Source of the DNA: Candidatus Pacearchaeota archaeon | GTDB lineage: Archaea; Nanoarchaeota; Nanoarchaeia; Pacearchaeales; GW2011-AR1 | Direction of reading: 5' to 3' | DNA: 7,520 bases | NCBI GenBank assembly: GCA_002686195.1 | Contig: NZAS01000202.1 | Span: 1 to 7,520, forward strand | In this document: positions 1 to 6,158 of the stretch, in pieces | Position numbering within the stretch: position 1 is the first letter of the stretch | How the letters are laid out: every line of letters starts with the position of its first letter | Notes under the pieces: generated by a model | What the model saw: only the letters and a program-made list of their open reading frames with translations | Told to the model about the DNA's origin: nothing | Database searches by the model: none | Translations under genes and position numbers: made by a program

Positions 1-228
1 CAGAAGAACAATCAAACCCAAGATAAAATTAATGTTAATGGTATAAAGGTTTCAAAAAAACTACTTAATAGAGAATCACTGAGGACATGTCCCGTATGCA
101 ATTCTTTTTCGAGAAAGGCAAAAGACGATGTTTACTTGATTAAGTTTGAGTGTTGTGAAGCATGTTTTGATAGATATGTGGACGGCAGAGAAGAAAGATG
201 GCTAAAAGGTTGGAGACCGAATAATTAA
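1..228 (+). CDS. C-terminal part of a small Cys4 zinc-binding phage protein (5' truncated)
   Basis: The frame is open from the first base and ends at TAA 226-228, giving 75 residues with no Met, so the start lies upstream of the window. Visible residues include Cys30-Pro-Val-Cys33, then Cys51-Cys52-Glu-Ala-Cys55, i.e. two CxxC knuckles about 18 residues apart, the layout of a C4 zinc ribbon or finger. A charged, Trp-containing tail follows (GREERWLKGWRP, residues 62-73). This arrangement suggests one structural zinc ion and perhaps nucleic-acid or protein binding, but no specific function can be assigned. It sits 17 nt upstream of the next gene on the same strand, so it probably belongs to the same operon. 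The coding call rests on the preserved paired cysteines and the tight junction. The family is not recognised with certainty. Confidence 0.75.
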   Translation, partial: QKNNQTQDKINVNGIKVSKKLLNRESLRTCPVCNSFSRKAKDDVYLIKFECCEACFDRYVDGREERWLKGWRPNN

Positions 229-245
229 TAAAAGAGGAATTTATA

Positions 246-800
246 ATGGCAACAGTTTATGAAATCGTTCAAGGTTTATCGCAGGCCGCAGCAAACGCAT
301 TTGACGGCGCCTTAAACGAAGATGGAGAGCAACTTATCGCAGGACTCCAGCGAGAAGAGGGAGATGCGATTTTAGATAAGAGAGTATTGGACGGCTTTAA
401 TGTTAAGTTTTATGGCAATATGATGTGCCTTTCTTATCAATCAGAAGTACAAATTCATGAAGTATATACTAACGGATTTGAGACCGAGATAGAACAGCGC
501 TTAGCCGATATTTCCAAGTTCCTTAAAAAAGAATATAAGAAGATTACAGGCGACTCTGTAACGCTGACAAAAGAAGGCGAAGCTGATATTCGTGTTGAGG
601 GCACATCTCGTATTCGTTCATGGGTAACTGCCAAGATGCATTATAAAGTTGGCGGACTCAATGAGGATATGGCTATTGAGACTCCCTCTAAAGACAGGGT
701 AGAAGCTAGTTGGAAAACGTTTCTCGATCAAGGCGGCTGGCAAAAGAAGCGCCCAGATAACGATACTCGAAAGAAAGGGTCAGAGGTAGAAAAGAAATGA
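246..800 (+). CDS. Conserved-looking phage protein of unknown function, 184 aa
   Basis: The ATG at 246 is preceded by AGAGGA (233-238) at 7 nt spacing, which supports this start. The N-terminus (residues 1-20, MATVYEIVQG then LSQAAANAFD) looks helical. The middle (about 50-75) alternates hydrophobic residues as in beta strands, residues 80-100 are a charged helix (IEQRLADISKFLKKEYKK), and 103-135 again looks strand-rich. The C-terminus from about 166 is strongly charged and probably disordered. There is no signal peptide, membrane segment or catalytic motif. The stop overlaps the next start as ATGA (797-800), implying translational coupling. It lies three genes before TerL in a packaging operon, so a virion, head-completion or packaging accessory role is plausible but purely positional. 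A small-terminase role cannot be excluded. I have a weak memory of similar proteins in uncultured marine phages, which I cannot verify. Confidence 0.85.
   Translation: MATVYEIVQGLSQAAANAFDGALNEDGEQLIAGLQREEGDAILDKRVLDGFNVKFYGNMMCLSYQSEVQIHEVYTNGFETEIEQRLADISKFLKKEYKKITGDSVTLTKEGEADIRVEGTSRIRSWVTAKMHYKVGGLNEDMAIETPSKDRVEASWKTFLDQGGWQKKRPDNDTRKKGSEVEKK
782..800 (+). promoter_or_regulatory. Ribosome-binding/start block, copy 1 (repeated at 1482-1500)
   Basis: AGAGGTAGAAAAGAA (782-796) carries a GAGGT Shine-Dalgarno at 783-787, 9 nt before ATG 797. The same 15 bases recur exactly 700 nt downstream before the GTG at 1497. Here the block is read as the last codons of the upstream gene (Glu-Val-Glu-Lys-Lys-stop), so it is both coding and regulatory. 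Confidence 0.8.
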
Positions 801-1489
801 GTAGACCTAGAAAAAATGTTAAGAGAATCGATCCGCGATACTTTTTAGATGAAACCGCACATCGCGATGAAATAAATGAAATCTTCGGGTGGTCAGCTGA
901 AGAAAAGATAATGAAACTGGAAAACGATTGGACTGAGAAAATGGGTCGCGTCAACAGCGTCAAGATAGATGGAGACCCCCTAGGAATGCCTGGTACAATA
1001 ACAATTGTTCCCCCCAGAGTCAAGGGCGACACCGGTGATTCGTGGGCAACCGCTTTGGCGATATATAGCCTTTTTGGGTTAGACTCTAAAAAAGGACACA
1101 AATACGCTAAAAAAACAGGCGATGCGGCTGCGGCGACATTATATGATAGTCTGAACAAGAGAATAAACTCAGACGGTCTGAACGGCATCACTACTCTGGA
1201 CCAATGGGAAAAGCTAACAGCAGCAAAAAAAGAAAAAGACCAAGAACAGAGTTCCAGAGAACACACCGCCCAACAGTACGAGAAAGATAAAGCTCAACGT
1301 GGCGCTGACCGCCAAGCCCGTGCGCAAGCCGACGCCGAAAGAGCTGAATTGATTCGCCAACTTGCCCGATACGGCGAGAGAGGAGAGCACGTAGAAACTG
1401 CAAGCACTCAAGAGTTAAAAGACCTTTTGCATAATCGAAGCGGACAATACAAAGAAAGAGAATATCTAAGCCAACAGAGAGAGAGGTAG
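797..1489 (+). CDS. Unknown phage protein with IDPRYF N-terminal motif and charged coiled-coil region, 230 aa
   Basis: The ATG at 797 overlaps the upstream TGA (ATGA) and has GAGGT 9 nt before it. A basic N-terminus (MSRPRKNVKR) leads into IDPRYF at residues 11-16, a motif repeated in the next gene. Residues 25-50 look helical and acidic. Residues 56-110 are mixed with several glycines (GDPLGMPGTITIVPP, then GDTGDSWATALAIYSLFGL). Residues about 134-190 are a long Lys/Glu/Gln/Ala-rich helix that could form a coiled coil. The end (184-214, ELIRQLARYGE then STQELKDLLHNR) vaguely recalls a SAP-like helix pair. Length and the oligomerisation-prone helix would fit a small terminase or a scaffold-like protein, but there is no convincing DNA-binding signature. 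Its stop TAG (1487-1489) lies inside the Shine-Dalgarno block of the following gene. Function unknown. Confidence 0.85.
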   Translation: MSRPRKNVKRIDPRYFLDETAHRDEINEIFGWSAEEKIMKLENDWTEKMGRVNSVKIDGDPLGMPGTITIVPPRVKGDTGDSWATALAIYSLFGLDSKKGHKYAKKTGDAAAATLYDSLNKRINSDGLNGITTLDQWEKLTAAKKEKDQEQSSREHTAQQYEKDKAQRGADRQARAQADAERAELIRQLARYGERGEHVETASTQELKDLLHNRSGQYKEREYLSQQRER

Positions 1490-1500
1490 AAAAGAAGTGA
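1482..1500 (+). promoter_or_regulatory. Ribosome-binding/start block, copy 2; decides the GTG start at 1497
   Basis: The 15-base block AGAGGTAGAAAAGAA is identical to 782-796, and the following RTGAG is shared too (ATGAG versus GTGAG). GAGGT (1483-1487) lies 9 nt before GTG 1497. This, and the matching N-terminal peptide, fix the non-ATG start of the 89-residue gene. The TAG ending the upstream gene overlaps the T of the Shine-Dalgarno. Confidence 0.8.
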
Positions 1501-1766
1501 GAAGAAAAAACAAGAAGTTTATTGATCCACGATATTTTATGGAGGAGAAGACAGAAAAGGCAAAAACCCTCACCGAGAATGAGCGGTTTACGGGAGGTTC
1601 TATAGATATCGAGCCTTTGTCGGACGAAGAACAAGTAGGCGCTACTGATGCTTATTATGAGTTGTTTGATTTTCTTATGAATTCAGATCTTCCAGGCAAC
1701 AAGCCTTCCGAGAAGTTGCAATATGCCCTTCGATGGATTGCCAAGTTTGAAGCCACACAAAAATGA
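1497..1766 (+). CDS. Small unknown protein immediately upstream of TerL, IDPRYF motif, 89 aa
   Basis: The GTG start at 1497 is supported by GAGGT 9 nt upstream and by N-terminal similarity to the previous protein: a basic head (MRRKNKKF), then IDPRYF at residues 9-14, then acidic residues. The middle (20-50) is polar and acidic, probably flexible. Residues 51-88 look like two helices (AYYELFDFLMNSDL and EKLQYALRWIAKF). There is no membrane segment or enzymatic motif. The stop TGA (1764-1766) is followed directly and in the same frame by the TerL ATG. Its position just before TerL is where T4 has the small terminase gene 16, but it is much shorter than T4 gp16 (about 164 aa), and no helix-turn-helix or coiled coil is evident. 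It could be a terminase partner, or a separately encoded N-terminal piece of the terminase. Function unknown. Confidence 0.8.
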   Translation: MRRKNKKFIDPRYFMEEKTEKAKTLTENERFTGGSIDIEPLSDEEQVGATDAYYELFDFLMNSDLPGNKPSEKLQYALRWIAKFEATQK

Positions 1767-3350
1767 ATGACTTTTCAATTAGACAAAAAGCAGAAAGTAA
1801 AAGAAATACTAAAGTGCGGTAAAGATCCCTCGTACTTTTTAAAGACGTATGCCCGTATATCACACCCGATGCACGGGCTAATTTTATTTGATACGTATGA
1901 TTTTCAAGATGAGTTGTTGACGAACTTTAATGATTATCGATTTAATGTAATTCTTAAAGCTCGACAGCTAGGCATATCAACTGTTACCGCCGGTTACATC
2001 GTTTGGATGATGTTATTTCATCGCGATAAGGCTATTCTTGTTATGGCAACTAAGTTTGCGACTGCCGGTAACCTTGTCAAAAAAGTCAAGAGTATTATGA
2101 AGAACCTTCCAGACTGGCTCAGGATTGCAACCATTGATATCGATAACAGAACTTCCTTTGAGCTTTCCAACGGCTCCTCAATCAAAGCAGCTTCAACCTC
2201 CGGAGACGCTGGTCGTTCAGAAGCTCTATCGCTTCTTGTGCTTGATGAGGCGGCCCATATCGAAAACCTAGAAGATCTTTGGACCGGCTTATATCCTACG
2301 CTGTCTACTGGTGGGCGTTGTATTGCGCTCTCAACTCCTAATGGTGTGGGAAACTGGTTTCACAAGGCTTGTGTTGAGGCTGAATCGGGCGCAAACAATT
2401 TTCAGCTAACCACTCTTCCATGGGATGTACATCCGGATAGAAACGAAGAATGGTATAAGAAAGAAACGCGCAACATGTCTAAGCGACAGATTGCCCAAGA
2501 GCTTCAATGCAATTTCAACACTTCTGGCGAAACCGTTATCGATCCAGATTGCATGGAATGGCTTTTAACCATGGTTAAGGAGCCTAAGTATCGGACAGGG
2601 TTTGATCGTAATTTTTGGATTTGGGAAGAATATGATCCGAGTTGTAACTATCTACAAGTTGTTGACGTTGCAAGAGGAGACGGCGCCGACTTTTCTACTT
2701 TTCACATTCTCAAGCTTGAAACTCTAGAGGTAATTGGAGAATACCAAGGAAAGGTAACTCCCGATTTATTTGCTAATATGCTCAACCAAGTCGGCCGAGA
2801 ATTTGGGAATGCAATGATGGTGGTTGAGAACAACAACATTGGCTACACAGTTTTGGATAAGCTGATAGAATATGAGTATCCTAATTTGTATTATTCAATT
2901 AAATCTACTCATGAATATATTGAGCAGTATCAAGCAGAAACCACCACATCTGCGGTACCAGGCTTTTCTACTACTATGAAAACTCGACCGCTCATCATTG
3001 CGAAATTAGAAGAGTTTATCAGAAACAAACTAATTAAACTATATTCATCTCGCACCATTAACGAGATGAAGACTTTCATTTGGAAAAACGGAAAACCACA
3101 AGCAATGAAGAGTTATAATGATGATCTTATTATGGCATTAGCAATTGCATGCTGGGTACGAGATACAGCATTGCAGGCAAATGCTCGAGAATTGAATTAT
3201 CAAAAAGCTTTTGTGAATGCGATTATCACAACCAAAACTACAATGAATACACAGATTAAAGGACAACACGGATATAAAGGTGACAACATTTTAGATAAAA
3301 TGACCGAAGCCGAAAAACTGTATGAACAATATAAATGGATTATAAAGTGA
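1767..3350 (+). CDS. terL: Terminase large subunit (packaging ATPase/nuclease), T4 gp17-like, 527 aa
   Basis: This is the motor protein that docks on the portal, pumps DNA into the prohead using ATP, and cuts the concatemer. ATPase domain: a possible adenine-contacting Gln47 in YDFQDELL; a deviant Walker A KARQLGIST at residues 64-72, where Ile replaces the usual Lys of GK(S/T) and Lys64 may take over; Walker B LLVLDEAA with Asp160-Glu161; and the coupling motif STPNG at 189-193. Nuclease domain (RNase H fold), acidic residues: Asp300 (VVDVARGDGADFS, plus Asp308), Glu354 (VVENNNIG) and Asp452/Asp453 (NDDLIMALA), matching the T4 D401/E458/D542 triad by order. At 527 aa it is shorter than T4 gp17 (610 aa). 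ATG 1767 abuts the upstream TGA and has no clear Shine-Dalgarno, so translation is probably coupled. The N-terminal segment GKDPSYFLKTYARISHP (18-34) is a pattern I associate with this family, supporting a start this far upstream. Family assignment is strong. The exact start is slightly less certain. Confidence 0.97.
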   Translation: MTFQLDKKQKVKEILKCGKDPSYFLKTYARISHPMHGLILFDTYDFQDELLTNFNDYRFNVILKARQLGISTVTAGYIVWMMLFHRDKAILVMATKFATAGNLVKKVKSIMKNLPDWLRIATIDIDNRTSFELSNGSSIKAASTSGDAGRSEALSLLVLDEAAHIENLEDLWTGLYPTLSTGGRCIALSTPNGVGNWFHKACVEAESGANNFQLTTLPWDVHPDRNEEWYKKETRNMSKRQIAQELQCNFNTSGETVIDPDCMEWLLTMVKEPKYRTGFDRNFWIWEEYDPSCNYLQVVDVARGDGADFSTFHILKLETLEVIGEYQGKVTPDLFANMLNQVGREFGNAMMVVENNNIGYTVLDKLIEYEYPNLYYSIKSTHEYIEQYQAETTTSAVPGFSTTMKTRPLIIAKLEEFIRNKLIKLYSSRTINEMKTFIWKNGKPQAMKSYNDDLIMALAIACWVRDTALQANARELNYQKAFVNAIITTKTTMNTQIKGQHGYKGDNILDKMTEAEKLYEQYKWIIK

Positions 3351-3358
3351 GAACATAA

Positions 3359-5344
3359 ATGCCTCCTAGAAGAAACGCAAAAAACCCAGCAAATTCAGAT
3401 TCAACTCTTTTTAAAGCGTTGACTAGATTATTTTCTGGACCGATTATTAATTATCGTTCACAGTCGGGCCGCAGAATTAGAAGGCAACATTTAGACAAAT
3501 TTGGTTCAAGATTTAAATCTGCGTCAGGACAACAGTTCAAAAAAGCTCTTTATAGTCCTTTAGATGTTATTGCCACCGATGCAATCGCAAATCAGCGCAG
3601 AACTGAGCGCTATGTAGACTTTGATCAAATGGAATACATGCCAGAGATTGCATCCTCCATGGATATCTACTCTGATGAAATGACCACACACTCAGAGCTT
3701 CGTCCGATGTTGAACATTAAATGTCCCAACGAGGAAATCAAAGCGGTCCTTACTATCTTGTTTGATCAAGTCTTGAACATTCAATACAATTTGTTTGGTT
3801 GGAGCCGCACCATGTGTAAGTATGGGGATTTCTTCCTGTATTTAGACATTGATGACAAGTACGGTGTTAAATCGGTTATTGCTTTGCCTGCAGCCGAAAT
3901 TGAACGCCTCGAGGGTAAAGACTCTACTAATCCCAACTACGTTCAATATCAATGGAACTCTGCAGGAATGACTTTTGAAAACTGGCAGATTTGCCATTTC
4001 CGCATTCTAGGAAATGATAAGTATGCTCCTTACGGCACATCAATTTTGGAGCCAGCACGACGCATCTGGCGCCAGCTAACACTCATGGAAGATGCCATGA
4101 TGGCATATCGCATCGTTCGCTCATCTGAGCGCCGCGTATTCAAGATCGACGTTGGCGCCATTCCTCCACAAGACGTGGAGCAATATATGGAGAAGGTTGT
4201 AACGCAACTTAAGCGACATTCCGTTATTGACCCCACCACCGGTCGTGTCGATTTGCGTTATAACCCGATGAGTATCGAAGAAGACTATTATATTCCCGTT
4301 CGCGCCGGCTCTGCGACGGAGATTCAATCACTTGCCGGCGCCCAAAATATCACTCAAATCGATGATATCAAATATCTTCGTGACAAGCTGTTCTCGGCGC
4401 TGAAGATTCCTGCGGCATATCTTTCAATGGGCGAAGACGCAGCAGAAGATAAAACCACCCTTGCACAAAAAGACATTCGTTTTGCAAGAACAGTTCAAAG
4501 ATTACAGCGCGTCATTATCGCTGAGCTTACGAAGATAGGAATTATCCATCTTTATACATTAGGCTTCAGAGGCGATGACTTGCTTAGTTTTGGCTTGACA
4601 CTTAATAATCCCTCCAAGATTGCTGAACTACAAGAGCTAGAACATTGGAAGCAGAAGTTTGATATTGCTGCTTCTGCCACAGAAGGCTATTTCTCTCGCC
4701 GTTGGGTTACAGAACATGTTTTTGGCATGTCTCACGAGGAATTCGTGCGCAACCAGAGAGAAATGTATTATGATCGGAAGCACGATGCCGCCCTTCAAGC
4801 TGTGGCAGAAGCAGCAGCGGCCGAAGGGGCCGGCGGCGGCATGGGCGGTGACCTTGGTGGCGACCTTGGCGGTGACTTAGGCGGTGACTTAGGGGGTCCT
4901 GAAGAAATGCCGGCCGCTGAAGCAGGGGGAGAAGCTGAAGAAGCTCTTGGCGGTGGCGACGAGTCTGCATTATTGGCAGTTCCTCCCGGTTCGCGTAATG
5001 CGCCAAGACTTACGCCAGGAGCTAAAGGAAAAGTTTATCATCCGGTAAAAAGAGATAAGCGCGCTGGAACTGGTCCTCGAACGCGCTCATATGCAGCAAA
5101 AAGAAGCGCCGAAAAGAGTAGCGCCACAATGAGAAATGTGTTTCCAGGCTCAGAGATTAATAGTTTGGCGAAGCCAGCTGGAATTTCAGTAGGTATTTAT
5201 GAGGAAGACCAATCTATTTATAAATTGAGAGAAGAAACAGAAGAAGACAAACTGTTTGAAACTAGTGAATCTGTTCGTATGCTGCTTGAAGGCTTAGAGA
5301 GCAAAGAAAATATATTGGAGCACAAGAATGAAAATAAAGCATAA
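3359..5344 (+). CDS. Portal protein, T4 gp20-like, with long C-terminal extension, 661 aa
   Basis: The portal forms the dodecameric ring at the head vertex through which TerL packages DNA and onto which the neck assembles. The gp20-type core is recognisable: DFDQMEYMPEIASSMDIYSDE near 87-107, the IWRQLTLMEDAMMAYRIVRSSERRVFKIDVG stretch at 236-266 (typical of T4-like portals), and the segment around 333-375 with IDDIKYLRDKLFSALKIPAAYL and the EDKTTLAQKDIRFAR region. T4 gp20 is about 524 aa. Here about 170 residues follow the core, beginning with an Ala/Glu helix (477-490), four GGDL units (496-511), an acidic Gly/Ala linker, a basic segment (545-590) and an acidic tail ending in VRMLLEGLESKENILEHK. 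The ATG at 3359 lies 8 nt after the TerL stop with only a weak GTGAG-like Shine-Dalgarno. Order terL-portal fits a packaging module. The last 17 nt overlap the next gene. Confidence 0.95.
   Translation: MPPRRNAKNPANSDSTLFKALTRLFSGPIINYRSQSGRRIRRQHLDKFGSRFKSASGQQFKKALYSPLDVIATDAIANQRRTERYVDFDQMEYMPEIASSMDIYSDEMTTHSELRPMLNIKCPNEEIKAVLTILFDQVLNIQYNLFGWSRTMCKYGDFFLYLDIDDKYGVKSVIALPAAEIERLEGKDSTNPNYVQYQWNSAGMTFENWQICHFRILGNDKYAPYGTSILEPARRIWRQLTLMEDAMMAYRIVRSSERRVFKIDVGAIPPQDVEQYMEKVVTQLKRHSVIDPTTGRVDLRYNPMSIEEDYYIPVRAGSATEIQSLAGAQNITQIDDIKYLRDKLFSALKIPAAYLSMGEDAAEDKTTLAQKDIRFARTVQRLQRVIIAELTKIGIIHLYTLGFRGDDLLSFGLTLNNPSKIAELQELEHWKQKFDIAASATEGYFSRRWVTEHVFGMSHEEFVRNQREMYYDRKHDAALQAVAEAAAAEGAGGGMGGDLGGDLGGDLGGDLGGPEEMPAAEAGGEAEEALGGGDESALLAVPPGSRNAPRLTPGAKGKVYHPVKRDKRAGTGPRTRSYAAKRSAEKSSATMRNVFPGSEINSLAKPAGISVGIYEEDQSIYKLREETEEDKLFETSESVRMLLEGLESKENILEHKNENKA
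4844..4891 (+). repeat. In-frame 12-bp tandem repeat encoding four GGDL units
   Basis: Four consecutive 12-base units inside the portal gene read Gly-Gly-Asp-Leu (residues 496-511), followed by another Gly-Gly. The last two units are identical (GGCGGTGACTTA). The first two differ at the Gly codons and in the Leu codon (CTT), so this is a slightly diverged minisatellite that preserves the peptide. It probably acts as a flexible linker between the portal core and its C-terminal extension, and could vary in copy number by slippage. Confidence 0.9.
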
Positions 5345-6158
5345 TAAAAAGAGAAACACTGCTTTTGTTTATGAGGCACTTATAAGAGAAGCAACTGTGG
5401 CAGTCCTTAGAAGTGAACACGAAAAGAAAGATAAGGTGATTTCCATTATCAGAAAACATTTTCAAAATGGAAGTGTGCTTAAAACAGATTTAGAATGTTA
5501 TCGTTCTTTATACGAGAATCAGAATGTAGATCAAGCTACTTCTGAAAAAATTATAAAAGAGTCTCGTTTACAGAAAAGACTCATTGACGAGTCCGCCTTG
5601 TTTAAACAGCAGACAGCATTAATTCATGACATCAATAAGGAAATTTCATCGAGTGTTTTTGATAATTTTGTTCCAAGCTATAAAACGCTAGCGACAATTG
5701 ATCAGATATTCTCCACTAAAATCTCTCCAAAGAATCAAGTGATTTTAGAAAGTGAAATTATCACTCGCATGACGAGCGAAAAACAGGAGAGTAATTTAAA
5801 AGTTCCGATTGATAATATTACATATAAAACTTTTGTTACAAAATTTAACAATAAATATGATAACGAATTACTAGATGAACAGAAAAACCTTTTAACATAT
5901 TATATTGCTTCTTTTTCAGATAACGCTTTGGCACTAAAAAGTTTTTTAAACGAAGAGATTGGCCGCCTCAAAACAAAACTTGTGGCAGCCAAGAAAGCCG
6001 AAGAAATTAAAGCAGACAAAGAGATGCTTAGAAAGACAGAAGAAGTTATAGCCAAATTACAATCTTTCTCCAAAGAAGGTCTCACAGAAAACGTACTTTT
6101 AACAGTCTTAAAGACTCAAACACTAGTCGAGGAAATCTATAATGGCAATCACGATTAG
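5328..6158 (+). CDS. Unknown phage protein with helical, coiled-coil C-terminus, 276 aa, downstream of the portal
   Basis: The ATG at 5328 overlaps the last 17 nt of the portal gene and has GGAG (5317-5320) 7 nt upstream. The protein begins with a very basic stretch (MKIKHNKKRN), then TAFVYEALIREATVAVLR (11-28), which looks like a helix. The bulk is predicted helical and Lys/Glu-rich, with a likely coiled coil at about 205-250 (IGRLKTKL, then KKAEEIKADKEMLRKTEEVIAKL). There is no signal peptide, membrane span or protease catalytic motif. By eye the gene is more AT-rich than the terminase and portal genes. In T4 the core proteins and prohead protease (67, 68, 21) follow the portal, so an internal core/scaffold role fits the position and helical character, but there is no sequence similarity I can see. 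Function unknown, gene call firm. Confidence 0.88.
   Translation: MKIKHNKKRNTAFVYEALIREATVAVLRSEHEKKDKVISIIRKHFQNGSVLKTDLECYRSLYENQNVDQATSEKIIKESRLQKRLIDESALFKQQTALIHDINKEISSSVFDNFVPSYKTLATIDQIFSTKISPKNQVILESEIITRMTSEKQESNLKVPIDNITYKTFVTKFNNKYDNELLDEQKNLLTYYIASFSDNALALKSFLNEEIGRLKTKLVAAKKAEEIKADKEMLRKTEEVIAKLQSFSKEGLTENVLLTVLKTQTLVEEIYNGNHD

Noticed and set aside
706..1266. Long minus-strand open frame (186 codons) opposite two genes
   Set aside because: It lies antisense to two well-supported + strand genes with Shine-Dalgarno sequences. Its Ser/Phe/Leu-rich composition is what the reverse complement of Lys/Glu/Arg-rich coding sequence gives.
1191..1634. Minus-strand frame (147 codons) rich in Leu/Phe that could be mistaken for a membrane protein
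   Set aside because: Its apparent hydrophobicity mirrors the Lys/Glu/Gln-rich coiled coil encoded on the + strand. It spans a clear + strand gene junction.
1764..1766. Possible TGA recoding (stop reassigned to an amino acid)
   Set aside because: TGA, TAG and TAA all serve as plausible gene ends followed by starts in this window, and Trp is encoded by TGG. No gene here needs a recoded stop.
1763..1822. Alternative ATG at 1763 overlapping the TGA of the 89-aa gene
   Set aside because: This frame closes after about 20 codons. The terL frame begins at 1767.
3330..3337. TATAAATG, one base from the T4 late-promoter TATAAATA, 21 nt before the portal ATG
   Set aside because: It lies within the TerL coding sequence (Tyr-Lys-Trp codons). 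Similar AT-rich matches occur elsewhere by chance (e.g. TATAAATT at 5219), so there is no independent support for a promoter.
4659..4880. Second + strand frame inside the portal gene (73 codons)
   Set aside because: It is out of frame within a strong portal coding region, with no good ribosome-binding site and low-complexity content from the repeat.
4707..5006. Minus-strand frame (99 codons), Arg/His/Leu-rich
   Set aside because: It is an antisense shadow of the Gly/Ala-rich repeat part of the portal gene. The composition is explained by the repeat.
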